33,888 nt of DNA from Streptomyces aurantiacus (GCF_001418335.1 NZ_LIPP01000093.1:11249-45136); one strand, 5' to 3'. Counted from the first letter of the stretch, positions 23,745 to 32,252 are shown. Numbers and translations: made by a program. The notes: generated by a model from the sequence alone, not told the origin.

Positions 23745-24056
23745 ATGTGCACATGGATGACCGAACAGATCGGTATCGCCGGAGCGGCGCGGGGGGTACC
23801 GGACTGGTTGAAGGTGACGCGGGCCAACGTCTTCTACGACCACCCCGTCAGCGCTCCGTACGACCACGCGTTGATCATCGATTTCGTCGACCCTGACGCC
23901 GGTGTAGGCGCTCGGGTCGGGATCGAGCTCAGTGCCGCCTCGGCGTGGGAACTGGTACGAGCTATCACGGCAGCCCTCGAAAGCCCGGAGGCCCGGGCGG
24001 ACCTCGCGGCCGAACGGCACGTCCTGACGGGTTCGGAACACGAAACCGCGTCGTAA
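23745..24056 (+). CDS. Small conserved protein (DUF6295-like)
   Basis: A 103-residue protein from ATG 23745, with aaggagg at 23733-23739, 11 nt after the hydrolase stop. It begins MCTWMTEQIGIAGAARG and contains VTRANVFYDHPVSAPYDHAL and ASAWELVRAITAALES. The MCT start and the VFYDHP segment recall a small actinobacterial family I know as DUF6295, but I cannot confirm this. No TM, signal peptide or catalytic motif is visible. Placement at the end of the first transcript of the island suggests an accessory role, for example binding an intermediate. The function is unknown. Confidence 0.7.
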   Translation: MCTWMTEQIGIAGAARGVPDWLKVTRANVFYDHPVSAPYDHALIIDFVDPDAGVGARVGIELSAASAWELVRAITAALESPEARADLAAERHVLTGSEHETAS

Positions 24057-24059
24057 CCC

Positions 24060-24120
24060 TTGTGTGGTGCCGGGCACACTGCTACGTTCACCGCATTCCA
24101 TCTAGTGGAATCAAATTCCA
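24060..24120 (+). promoter_or_regulatory. Probable promoter and IclR-like operator of the transporter operon
   Basis: TTGTGT (24060-24065) and TACGTT (24083-24088) are spaced 17 bp. Just downstream come three alternating half-sites: ATTCCA (24095-24100), TGGAAT (24106-24111) and ATTCCA (24115-24120). The last two form a perfect 15-bp palindrome, TGGAATCAAATTCCA. The first two form a second inverted repeat with a 5-bp spacer. The A/T content is far above background. The similarity to 20755-20769 suggests one regulator for both transcripts. Confidence 0.65.
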
Positions 24121-24186
24121 CGCTAATTCCTCCCTTGATGGTCTCGACGGCCGCCCCCGAACAATGTGTGGGTTGCAAGGAGTCAC

Positions 24187-25515
24187 ATGCACAAGGACGT
24201 GTTTGCAGACATTCCGGCCTATCGGCGCACAAGGATCGCTGTTGCCGGACTGAGCGTGGTGCTCGGTCTGGTCGCCGGCGGGTGCGCCGACTCGGACGCC
24301 ACCGCCACAGCCGGTGGGAGCACCTCCCCCCGTAGTTCCAGCTCCGCGGACCCCTGGGCGGTGACGGACCTGGCCGGTTACACCGGTGGCAAGTCGGGGG
24401 CGGCCGACACCAGCCTCTCGCCGGTCAAGATCGGATGGGTCAACCAGCAGGGCGGGTCGCTGGAGTACCCGAGCGCCACACTCGGTGCTCAGGCGGCGGT
24501 GAAGTACATCAACGAGAAACTCGGCGGGGTCGACGGCCATCCGCTTGAGCTGAGCACCTGTTACGTGGTGGACAGCGAGCAGGAGGGAAACTCCTGCGGA
24601 CTGAAGATGGCCAACGACGACGACATCAAGGCAGTCCTCGTCGGCACGCTGATCAACGGCGGTCAGTCCATGCGGGCGGTCATCCAGGGCAGCAAGCCCA
24701 TCCTGATGTCGAACTCGATCAGCACGCCGGATGCCAAGGGCAAGAACGTCTTCATCTTCAACGGCAATCCCGACTCGATCTTCGGAGGGCTGGCGACCTA
24801 CCTCGACGACGAGGTCAAGGCCAAGAGCGTGGCCGTCTTCTATCCGCAGGACGCACAGAGCATCGACGGTGTGGATGTGCTCCGCAAGGATCTGAAGAAG
24901 CTCGGCATCAAGCTCAAGGCGGTCGGGTTCGACCCGGCGACGACCAATCTCACGGCAGCCGCGGTCGCTGCCGGCGTCCAGACGGCCGACGCGGTCGTAC
25001 CGCTGGTGTCGTCCCCGCCGAACTGTGTCGCGGCGGCGAAGGCACTGGAGTCCCTGGCGGTGAAGGCTCCGATCGTGTCCACCGGCTCCTTCTGCTTCTC
25101 CAACGCGGTCGCCCAGGGACTGGGTGGCGAAGCGCCCAAGTGGCTGCAGCTGTCGACGCAGACCAACGTCGCCGACACCACCCTCACCGATGTGCGGGCC
25201 TACCTCAAGCAGTCGGAATCCGCTTCGCTGAAGACGGACGCCCGGACCGACTCCGACGCGACACTCGCCTGGAGCCTGGTCATGACAGCGACGAAGTTCC
25301 TCAACGCGGCCGGTGGCGCGGACGCGACCACGAAGACCGTGGCGAAGGCCGCCACGTCGTTCTCGGGACCGATGCTCCTGGGCAGCGAAACGGTGAAGTG
25401 CGGTGCCTACACCGACCAGCCGGGACTCTGCGGAGCCCAGAGCCGGGTCTTCGAGCACACCGGCGGCAACACCTTCTCCGCGGCCACCGACTGGATCACC
25501 CCATCCGGGCTCTGA
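24187..25515 (+). CDS. ABC transporter substrate-binding lipoprotein (branched-chain amino acid/aromatic type)
   Basis: A 442-residue protein from ATG 24187 (aagga at 24177-24181). A basic start and hydrophobic helix end in the lipobox-like LVAGGC (Cys about 36), giving a membrane-anchored lipoprotein, followed by a Ser/Thr/Ala linker. The mature part has the LivJ/Peripla_BP_6 fold, with SPVKIGWVNQQGGSLEYPS, AAVKYINEKLGGVDGHPL, and a conserved Cys pair region CYVVDSEQEGNSCG. Such proteins bind amino acids, short-chain amides or aromatic acids. The catabolic neighbours favour an aromatic or phenolic ligand, but this is inference. Permease and ATPase genes follow after one intervening enzyme gene. 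Confidence 0.9.
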   Translation: MHKDVFADIPAYRRTRIAVAGLSVVLGLVAGGCADSDATATAGGSTSPRSSSSADPWAVTDLAGYTGGKSGAADTSLSPVKIGWVNQQGGSLEYPSATLGAQAAVKYINEKLGGVDGHPLELSTCYVVDSEQEGNSCGLKMANDDDIKAVLVGTLINGGQSMRAVIQGSKPILMSNSISTPDAKGKNVFIFNGNPDSIFGGLATYLDDEVKAKSVAVFYPQDAQSIDGVDVLRKDLKKLGIKLKAVGFDPATTNLTAAAVAAGVQTADAVVPLVSSPPNCVAAAKALESLAVKAPIVSTGSFCFSNAVAQGLGGEAPKWLQLSTQTNVADTTLTDVRAYLKQSESASLKTDARTDSDATLAWSLVMTATKFLNAAGGADATTKTVAKAATSFSGPMLLGSETVKCGAYTDQPGLCGAQSRVFEHTGGNTFSAATDWITPSGL

Positions 25516-25612
25516 CGGCGCACGGCACGTAATTCAGGCCGACCACCAACCACACGATCAACCCCCTGCGGACCACGCGTGCCCGCACGGCGGGCGAAGA
25601 CGAGGAGACAGC

Positions 25613-26860
25613 ATGAGCGCCCCGACCAGCGCCACGATCCGGCCCCGCGAGCCGAACCCGCGCCCCGAAGACCTGGTGCAACACGCGGCGGCCTTTCGGG
25701 ACCGACTGCTCAAGGAACAGGAAGCGACGGAGGAGCGAGGCGCCTACTCGCCGGAGACCCACGAGCTCTTCCGGCAGGCCGGCTTCTACCGGACCCTCCT
25801 GCCCCGACGGTACGGCGGTTACGAGTTCGACGTACCCACGTTCTTGCGGGTGGTCGTGGAGATCGCCCGCGGATGTCCCGGCACGGGTTGGGGCCTGTGC
25901 CTCGCGGCCGGGCACGGCTTGCAGATCGGTGGGCTCTACGGCGAGGCCGCCCAGGCCGCGGCCATCGGGCCCGACGGGGACTTCGCCGCACCCATGCGCG
26001 GCATCCCGATGGGCACGGCCACGCGAACCGAGCAGGGCTCGTGGCGGATCGTGGGTACGTGGGACTACTGCTCGGGCTCGCCGTACTCCACCCATGCGAT
26101 GCTCGCGGTCCGCCTCGACGAAGGCGACGGTCCGACGGGCGCCCAGGGCCTGGCGTTGGTGCCGCGCGCGGACTGGATCCTGATGGACGACTGGCGGCAC
26201 CGTTCGTTCGGGATGCGCGGCAGTGGATCCAACAGCATCGAGGTCGACGGAGCCGTGATACCCGACGAGTTCGTCGTCCGGGGAAACCCGCTGGGGTTCG
26301 TCGGCAGGCCGGATACACCTGGTTACCGGCTGCACGGGAATCCCATGTACGCCGGGCACTCGATGGGTTACCTCCAACTGGAGATCACCGCGGTGCTGGT
26401 GGGCTGTGCCTACGCGGCGCTGGACGAGTACGAGCGGATCATCCGCGCCAAGAAGACACCGGGCCCACACGGCATTCCGCGGTTCGAGACGGCCGACTAC
26501 CAGCGCTACTGGGGTCTGGCCAGCGGCAAGGCCGGCGCGGCGAAAGACGTGCTCCTGCGCAACAGCGAGTTCTACATGGAACTCTGCCGGGAGGCGGTTG
26601 CCGACGACACGGGGTTCGACTCCGAGCGGCTGATGCAGATCCACGCCAGCACCCACCACGCCGTCAACCTCGCGTGGGAAGCGGTCGAGCTGCTGTTTCG
26701 CACCTCCGGAACCAGCGAAGGAGGGTCCAACGGCTCGCGCATGCAGCGGTACTACCGCGACATCTCCACGGCACGGACCAATGTCGGGCTGCAGTGGGAG
26801 ACCTTCGCCACCGTGCTGGCCAAGGAGCACTTCGGCCTGAAGGCCGACGGACTCGTCTGA
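25613..26860 (+). CDS. HsaA-like reduced-flavin-dependent monooxygenase (acyl-CoA dehydrogenase fold)
   Basis: A 415-residue protein from ATG 25613, with gaggag upstream. It has the acyl-CoA-dehydrogenase fold: an N-terminal helical domain (RQAGFYRTLLPRRYGGYE), a beta domain (GSWRIVGTWDYCSGSPYSTH, FGMRGSGSNSIEVDG) and a C-terminal domain ending RMQRYYRDISTARTNVGLQ. The last segment is characteristic of group D two-component flavin monooxygenases such as HsaA and p-hydroxyphenylacetate hydroxylase components. These use FMNH2 or FADH2 supplied by a separate reductase. No flavin reductase of the HsaB/HpaC type lies in the window. The gene is inserted between the binding protein and permease genes, tying its substrate to the imported compound. 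Confidence 0.85.
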   Translation: MSAPTSATIRPREPNPRPEDLVQHAAAFRDRLLKEQEATEERGAYSPETHELFRQAGFYRTLLPRRYGGYEFDVPTFLRVVVEIARGCPGTGWGLCLAAGHGLQIGGLYGEAAQAAAIGPDGDFAAPMRGIPMGTATRTEQGSWRIVGTWDYCSGSPYSTHAMLAVRLDEGDGPTGAQGLALVPRADWILMDDWRHRSFGMRGSGSNSIEVDGAVIPDEFVVRGNPLGFVGRPDTPGYRLHGNPMYAGHSMGYLQLEITAVLVGCAYAALDEYERIIRAKKTPGPHGIPRFETADYQRYWGLASGKAGAAKDVLLRNSEFYMELCREAVADDTGFDSERLMQIHASTHHAVNLAWEAVELLFRTSGTSEGGSNGSRMQRYYRDISTARTNVGLQWETFATVLAKEHFGLKADGLV

Positions 26861-26889
26861 GCCGGCGGCACGGCCGAAGGAGAAAGTTC

Positions 26890-28878
26890 ATGGAGACACT
26901 TGTTCTTTTCGCGCTGCTGGGACTCGGTTCGGGCGCGGTCATCGCCGCCATCGCGCTGGGTGTGGTGCTTAGCTGGCGGGGCAGCGGCTCCATCAACCTG
27001 GCGGCGGGTGCGACGGTCATGGTCGCCGGCTATGTGTTCTGGGCGCTGCGCACCGGGTTCTTCGGGTTCGCGCTGCAGACCGTCCCGGCGATGATCCTGA
27101 CGCTGCTGTTCATGGCCCTCTACGCCGTGGTCGTGGAGTTGGTGGCCGTGAGACCACTGCGCAGCGCCTCCCCGCTCGCCAAGCTTGTGGCGTCCTTGGG
27201 CGTGCTGCTGCTGACTCAGGCGCTCGTCCTGCTGATCTTCGGCACCTCGCCGTTGAACAGCCCGTCGGTCCTCACCAGTGACGTGGTGTCCGTCTTCGGC
27301 GTGGCGGTGCCCGAAGCGCAGTTCATCCTGGCCGGGATCGTGGTGGTGCTGGCATGCGGTCTCGCCGTCGTCTACCGCTTCACCGGCTTCGGGCTCGCGA
27401 CGCGGGCCGCCTCGGAGAGCGAGAGCTCGGCCGCTCTCGCCGGGCTGTCGCCGGACGCCATCTCGCTGGGCAACTCCGTTCTCGGACATGTGGCCACCGG
27501 GTTCGTGGGAGTGCTGGCCGCGTCGATCGTCGGGCTGAGCGCCACCACGCTGCCCCTGCTGATCATCCCGGCGCTGGCCGCGGCGCTGTTCGCGCGGTTC
27601 ACCTCGTTCGGTATCGCGTGCGCCGTCAGCCTGCTCATCGGGATCGGCGAGTCGTTGCTCTACCAGGCGTCGAACGAGTCGTGGTTCCCGACCCAGAACG
27701 GCTCCGCCATTCCGGGTGTGCAGCAGATGGCCGAGTTCCTCCTCATCGTCATCGCCCTGTGGTGGCGGGGCTCCGGCCTTCCGCTCCGTGGCGACCTGGT
27801 GGAACGGTCCCTGCCGATGGTGCCCAACCAGGACCGGCTCGTCGTACGGATCGCCCCGGTGGCCATCGCGTGTGCCGTGGCCCTCGTGGTGCTCCCCTCC
27901 GACTTCCGACAGGCCGTCATCACCGGCCTGGTGGCCACCATCCTGTGTCTCTCCTTCGTGGTGATCATGGGCTACGTCGGTCAGCTCTCGGTGGTCCAGC
28001 TGGCGCTGGCCGGAGTCGCGGCCTTCACGCTCTCGCACCTCGGGGCCGAGTACGGCATCGGCTTTCCACTGGGCCCGGTCCTGGCGATCGCCACGGCGAC
28101 CGTGCTCGGTGTGCTCATCGGCGCCAGCGCGCTGAGGGTGCGGGGCGTCACGCTGGTCGTGGTGACACTGGCTGCCGCGATCGCCATCGAACAGTTCATC
28201 TTCGCCAATCCGGACTGGGGCGGTGGTCAGACAGGTGCCTCCGTCGAGTCACCGACGCTGTTCGGCTTCAACCTCGGCACCGACGCCTCCTTCCGTGGCC
28301 TGGACGGGTCGCAGCCCAGTCCGGTCTTCGGCTTCCTGGCTCTGGTGGTGACCGTGTTGCTCTACCTGTTCGTGGCGAATCTGCGCAGAGGAGACCTGGG
28401 CCGCCGCATGCTGGCCGTGCGCTCGAACGAACGAGCCGCCGCGGCGGCAGGTGTCAACGTGCGTGCCGTCAAGATCCAGGGCTTCGCCATCGCGTCCTTC
28501 CTGGCCAGTGTCGCCGGCGTGCTGTACGCCTACGACTTCCGCACGGTGTCGGCGAACAGCTACGACACCATGACCGCCCTCGCCCTCGTCGCGAGTGTCT
28601 ACGTACTGGGGGTGACCCTGGGCCAGGGGGCGGTGCTCGCCGGATTCGGCGCCGCCGGCGCGGTGATCCCGCTCATCCTCCAGACCTGGGTCCTGCCGGA
28701 GAACCGGGTCTCCATCTACATGCAGCTCATCATCGGGGCCGGCCTGCTCATCCAGCTGAGGTTCCGCCCCGATGGTCTGCTGGTGTCCTCGGCGTTGAAG
28801 CGGGAGCGACGTGCCCGTGCCTCACGCGCGGAAAAGGCGCTGTCCGTGGTGGGCGCCAAGCCGCAGGGAGGTGTGTGA
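26890..28878 (+). CDS. Fused LivH-LivM-type ABC transporter permease
   Basis: A single 662-residue protein from ATG 26890 (aaggag upstream); the frame is open much further upstream but only in the shadow of the previous gene. The N-terminal half, to about residue 300, is LivH-like (LGSGAVIAAIALGVVLSWRGS, GSINLAAGATVM). The C-terminal half, from about 318, is LivM-like (FVVIMGYVGQLSVVQLALAG, GDLGRRMLAVRSNERAA, KIQGFAIASFLASVAGVLYA). Together they have about 16-18 TM helices. The pair is usually encoded as two genes, so here one polypeptide forms both halves of the channel. It ends two bases before the livG start. Confidence 0.9.
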   Translation: METLVLFALLGLGSGAVIAAIALGVVLSWRGSGSINLAAGATVMVAGYVFWALRTGFFGFALQTVPAMILTLLFMALYAVVVELVAVRPLRSASPLAKLVASLGVLLLTQALVLLIFGTSPLNSPSVLTSDVVSVFGVAVPEAQFILAGIVVVLACGLAVVYRFTGFGLATRAASESESSAALAGLSPDAISLGNSVLGHVATGFVGVLAASIVGLSATTLPLLIIPALAAALFARFTSFGIACAVSLLIGIGESLLYQASNESWFPTQNGSAIPGVQQMAEFLLIVIALWWRGSGLPLRGDLVERSLPMVPNQDRLVVRIAPVAIACAVALVVLPSDFRQAVITGLVATILCLSFVVIMGYVGQLSVVQLALAGVAAFTLSHLGAEYGIGFPLGPVLAIATATVLGVLIGASALRVRGVTLVVVTLAAAIAIEQFIFANPDWGGGQTGASVESPTLFGFNLGTDASFRGLDGSQPSPVFGFLALVVTVLLYLFVANLRRGDLGRRMLAVRSNERAAAAAGVNVRAVKIQGFAIASFLASVAGVLYAYDFRTVSANSYDTMTALALVASVYVLGVTLGQGAVLAGFGAAGAVIPLILQTWVLPENRVSIYMQLIIGAGLLIQLRFRPDGLLVSSALKRERRARASRAEKALSVVGAKPQGGV

Positions 28879-28880
28879 GC

Positions 28881-29657
28881 ATGGCGAGTCCGATTCTGTC
28901 CGCGCGCGGTGTCGGTGTCCGGTACGGCGGAGTGCAGGCGCTCTCCGAGGTCGACATCGAGGTGGGCCCCGGCCAGATCGTCGGCCTGATCGGCCCCAAC
29001 GGGGCGGGGAAGACCACGTTCATCGATGCCGCGACCGGTTTCGTACGGTGCACGGGCAGCGTCGAGGTGGCAGGCCGTGACGTCGGGCGGATGCGCCCAC
29101 ACGCCCGAGTACGAGCGGGCCTCGGCCGGACGTGGCAGGCCGTGGAACTCTTCGACGCCCTCACGGTGGCGGAGAACCTGGCTGTCGCCGCCCGCCGGCC
29201 CACGGCCTGGACGACGCTCCGTGAGCTGGTGGTCAACGGCGACGCAGCCAAGCCCTCGGTGGGCCACGCCCTGGAGGCGCTCGGCATCATGGACCTTGCC
29301 GAGGCGATGCCCGGCGAGCTTTCGGAGGGGCAACGCAAGCTGGTCGGCATGGCCCGGGCCTTCGTCGGCGAGCCGAAAGTGGTGTTGCTGGACGAGCCGG
29401 CAGCCGGCCTCGACACCGACGAGAGCGCGGAACTCGGCAAACAACTGCGACGAATCGGCGATCAGGGCACCCCGATGCTGCTCATCGACCACGACATCAA
29501 CCTCGTGTTCGCGACGTGCGACCACGTGGTCGTCCTTGAGTTCGGCCGGGTCATCGCCACAGGCCGTCCGGCGGACGTGCGCCGTGACCCCAAGGTGGTC
29601 TCCGCCTATCTGGGATCGGCAGCCTCCGACGACATCAAGGTCGGGGAGGAATCATGA
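28881..29657 (+). CDS. livG: ABC transporter ATPase, LivG type
   Basis: A 258-residue ATPase from ATG 28881, with gggagg at 28866-28871. Walker A is GLIGPNGAGKTTFIDAATG. The signature is GELSEGQRKLVGMARA (LSEGQ in place of LSGGQ, common in LivG). Walker B is VVLLDEPAAGLD and the switch His is in LLIDHDINLVF. The longer N-terminal Q-loop region RAGLGRTWQAVELFDALTVAEN is typical of LivG proteins. It powers import through the fused permease. Its stop overlaps the livF ATG by four bases. Confidence 0.93.
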   Translation: MASPILSARGVGVRYGGVQALSEVDIEVGPGQIVGLIGPNGAGKTTFIDAATGFVRCTGSVEVAGRDVGRMRPHARVRAGLGRTWQAVELFDALTVAENLAVAARRPTAWTTLRELVVNGDAAKPSVGHALEALGIMDLAEAMPGELSEGQRKLVGMARAFVGEPKVVLLDEPAAGLDTDESAELGKQLRRIGDQGTPMLLIDHDINLVFATCDHVVVLEFGRVIATGRPADVRRDPKVVSAYLGSAASDDIKVGEES

Positions 29658-30412
29658 CCGAACCAGTACTGCGCATCAAGGGGTTGACCGCAGGTTACGG
29701 CAGCTCCGACGTCGTTCGCGACGTCCATCTGGAGGTCGGGAGGGGCGAGGTGGTGGCCCTGCTGGGCCCCAACGGGGCAGGCAAGACCACGACATTGCGT
29801 GCCCTCTCCGGTCTGGTGAAGGTCTCGGCGGGATCCGTGTCGATGAACGGGCAGGACCTGACCGGACTGACCCCCGCCGCACGAGCGCGCCGCGCCATCG
29901 CACACGTTCCCGAGGACCGGGGACTGTTCCGGGGACTGACCGTGGCCGAGCATCTCAGGCTCGGACCGCGCGGCGAGCGACTCGACCCGGACATGGCCTA
30001 CCGGTATTTCCCGGCGCTGCCGGCGATCGCCGACCGTCGGGCGGGGGTCCTGTCCGGCGGCGAGCAGCAGATGCTGGCGGTGGGACGTGCCCTGGCCCGC
30101 AGGCCCTCGCTGCTGGTGCTCGACGAGCTCAGTCTCGGGTTGGCTCCAGTGATCGTCGAGCAGTTGCTGCCGGTGATCCGGAACTACGCCGACGAGAGCG
30201 GCTGCGCCGTCCTGATGGTCGAGCAGCATGTGCACCTCGCCCTGGGGATTTCCGACCGGGCCTATCTGATGGCCCACGGTGCCGGCAGTGACAGCCACGA
30301 CGCCGCGGTGCTGCGGCGGGACCGCAGCGTGATCCAGGCCAGCTACCTGGGTGGCCAGGAGTGGACACCCACAACCGACCGTGAAGAAGAACGAGACGGA
30401 GAACTGCAATGA
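29654..30412 (+). CDS. livF: ABC transporter ATPase, LivF type
   Basis: A 252-residue ATPase from ATG 29654. Walker A is LLGPNGAGKTTTLRALSG, the signature is GVLSGGEQQMLAVGRALA, Walker B is LLVLDELSLGLAPVI with the catalytic Glu, and the switch is VLMVEQHVHLAL. These are standard for LivF. The C-terminus continues past the family end with an acidic, polar tail (EWTPTTDREEERDGELQ). It partners with LivG, and its stop overlaps the start of the next gene, so the importer and downstream enzymes share an mRNA. Confidence 0.93.
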   Translation: MTEPVLRIKGLTAGYGSSDVVRDVHLEVGRGEVVALLGPNGAGKTTTLRALSGLVKVSAGSVSMNGQDLTGLTPAARARRAIAHVPEDRGLFRGLTVAEHLRLGPRGERLDPDMAYRYFPALPAIADRRAGVLSGGEQQMLAVGRALARRPSLLVLDELSLGLAPVIVEQLLPVIRNYADESGCAVLMVEQHVHLALGISDRAYLMAHGAGSDSHDAAVLRRDRSVIQASYLGGQEWTPTTDREEERDGELQ

Positions 30413-31059
30413 AAATTGGCATCATCGGGGCCGGCCGCATGGGTCAGGCGCTCACGGGTCTCTTCGTGGAGGCTGGCCACGACGTGGTGCTCGCCAACTC
30501 GCGAGGCCCCGAGTCGCTGGCCGAGTTGACGGCTCGGTTCGGTGAGCACACCAGTGCGGCCGATGTACCCGGCGCCGTGGCGGGCAGCGACCTCGTCATT
30601 CTGGCCACGCCCTGGGGCAGGACCGCTGAGGCGGTGTCGGTGGTCGAGGACTGGTCCGGCGTGGTGGTGGTCGACACCACCAACAACCGCAGCAAGCCCG
30701 GCCCCGACGGCCTCATCGACATCGGGGACCGCGTCTCCAGCGAGGTCGTCGCCGAGTTCGTACCCGGTGCACGGCTGGTCAAGGCCTTCAACACCACGCC
30801 CATCCCGTTCCTGGTCAAGGGCCTGGGACCGTCGGCGGGCGAGGACAACGCCGTGTACATGGCCGGGGACGACGACGCCGCCAAGGCGCTCGTCGGAGCG
30901 CTCATCGCCGGCATCGGCGGGGAAGCCGTCGACACCGGTGACCTGCACACCGGCGGCTGGCTGCAGGGCATGTCCGGTCCGTTGGCCGGAACCCTCGAAA
31001 TGATCACGCCGACGGATGCCAGGGCCCGCCTGGAAAAGGCCCTTGAACAGGTGCGTTAG
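30409..31059 (+). CDS. NADPH-dependent F420 reductase-like dinucleotide-binding protein
   Basis: A 216-residue protein from ATG 30409, overlapping the livF stop. It starts with the Rossmann loop MKIGIIGAGRMGQALTGLF. It continues with ANSRGPESLAEL, SDLVILATPWG, VVVDTTNNRS and ARLVKAFNTTP, the pattern of the F420H2:NADP oxidoreductase (Fno)/COG2085 group. Many COG2085 members act on substrates other than F420, so the cofactor is uncertain. In this operon it may supply reduced cofactor or reduce a pathway intermediate. I see no F420-dependent luciferase-like enzyme beside it. Confidence 0.82.
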   Translation: MKIGIIGAGRMGQALTGLFVEAGHDVVLANSRGPESLAELTARFGEHTSAADVPGAVAGSDLVILATPWGRTAEAVSVVEDWSGVVVVDTTNNRSKPGPDGLIDIGDRVSSEVVAEFVPGARLVKAFNTTPIPFLVKGLGPSAGEDNAVYMAGDDDAAKALVGALIAGIGGEAVDTGDLHTGGWLQGMSGPLAGTLEMITPTDARARLEKALEQVR

Positions 31060-31107
31060 CACCCAGCGAGACCGAACACACCCCTTCGCAAGGAAAGCGA
31101 GAACATC

Positions 31108-31524
31108 ATGGCCATTGTCAACGTCAGCAAGTCCATCGCACTCAAGGCCCCGGCCGACCAGGTATGGGAGTTCGTGAGTGACTTCGGCGGCTACGCCGCA
31201 TGGCAGCCGCACATCGCCTCCGTCGAACTGCACCCCGACGGCGATCGCCTGGTCAACTTCACCCGCGGCGACTCGGTGTTCGACCGGATCTCGGTCAAGG
31301 ACGACGCGGCACGCACTCTCACCTACGAGCTCGTCCCCGGCCAGAAGACGCCGATGAAGAAGCTCGCCGCCACGTTCACGGTGACCGGGTCCGGTGCCGG
31401 CAGCGACGTCGAGTACGCCATCGAGGTCGACGTGCCCGACCCGATGCAGGACGCTGCCCGGGGCGGGATCGGGGCCGACATCGACGGGGCGCTCGCCGGT
31501 CTCGACGCCAAGTTCAATGGATGA
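31108..31524 (+). CDS. SRPBCC-family (polyketide cyclase/dehydrase-like) protein
   Basis: A 138-residue protein from ATG 31108, with aaggaaag upstream. The START/SRPBCC pattern is clear: VNVSKSIALKAPADQVWEFVSDFGGYAAWQPHI at the N-terminus, then INF-type strands (RLVNFTRGD, RTLTYELVPG) and a C-terminal helix AALAGLDAKF-like. Members bind hydrophobic ligands and some act as cyclases or aromatases. In a catabolic operon it could bind or dehydrate an intermediate. The SDR gene starts inside its last codons (8-nt overlap), so the two are translationally coupled and may act on the same compound. Confidence 0.85.
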   Translation: MAIVNVSKSIALKAPADQVWEFVSDFGGYAAWQPHIASVELHPDGDRLVNFTRGDSVFDRISVKDDAARTLTYELVPGQKTPMKKLAATFTVTGSGAGSDVEYAIEVDVPDPMQDAARGGIGADIDGALAGLDAKFNG

Positions 31525-32224
31525 GGCCGACGGCGGGGCACCCGTCGCCCTTGTCACCGGAGGCGCCGGCTTCATCGGCAGCGCGATCGTCAAGGCACTG
31601 ACGGCACGGGGCCACCGTGTCGTCGTCCTGGACAGGGCCGGGGACGACGCCGTCGATCTCGCGGACGAGCAGCAGGTCCGTGCGGCGGCCCGCACGGTGC
31701 TGGAACGGCACGGACGCTGTGACGTGCTGGTCCATGCCGGCGTCAACTTCGAGCGAGCCGCCCTGCCTGACATCGACGCCGCACTCATGCGCCGGATGAT
31801 GACCGTCAACGTCGAGGCTCCGCTCTGGCTCCTGCAGGAGTTGACGCCGAGCATGGCCGAACATCACTTCGGCCGGGTCGTGATGGTCGTGTCGGACACC
31901 TTCTTCGACCCGCCGCCGGTGCCGGACATGCTCCCGTACGTCATGACCAAGGGCGCCCTGATCGGCGCCGCGCGGGCGCTGGCCCGTTCCCTGGGCGCAG
32001 ACGGCATCACCGTCAACTGTGTCGCACCCGGCATGACGCCGCCCCCGGTGTCCGAGCCCGGACTGGGCTCGAACGTGGCCGAGGGCGTCCGCTCGCGGCA
32101 GGCACTCCCACGGCCCCTGGTCCCCGAGGACGTGGCCGAGGTCGTGGGCTTCCTCGTCTCACGGGAGGCCGAGGCCCTTACCGGGCAGACCATCTGCCCG
32201 GACGGGGGGCTGGTGCTGCGGTGA
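31517..32224 (+). CDS. Short-chain dehydrogenase/reductase
   Basis: A 235-residue classical SDR from ATG 31517. The cofactor loop is ALVTGGAGFIGSAIVKAL and VLDRAGDD supplies an acidic residue after strand 2, favouring NAD(H). VHAG replaces the usual NNAG. The catalytic Ser126 (VVMVVSDTF), Tyr141 and Lys145 (PYVMTKGAL) are present, with the usual GITVNCVAPG and LTGQTICPDGG near the end. The Ser-Tyr gap is slightly longer than usual because of the DPPPVPD insertion. It probably oxidises or reduces a hydroxy/keto intermediate. It is coupled to the SRPBCC gene. Confidence 0.88.
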   Translation: MDEADGGAPVALVTGGAGFIGSAIVKALTARGHRVVVLDRAGDDAVDLADEQQVRAAARTVLERHGRCDVLVHAGVNFERAALPDIDAALMRRMMTVNVEAPLWLLQELTPSMAEHHFGRVVMVVSDTFFDPPPVPDMLPYVMTKGALIGAARALARSLGADGITVNCVAPGMTPPPVSEPGLGSNVAEGVRSRQALPRPLVPEDVAEVVGFLVSREAEALTGQTICPDGGLVLR

Positions 32225-32252
32225 ACGACAGCGTGAGGAGACAGAGCGTCTT

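Noticed and set aside
25579..26889. Upstream extension of the permease frame
   Set aside because: It overlaps the monooxygenase gene in another frame and lacks membrane character; the ATG at 26890 has its own ribosome site.
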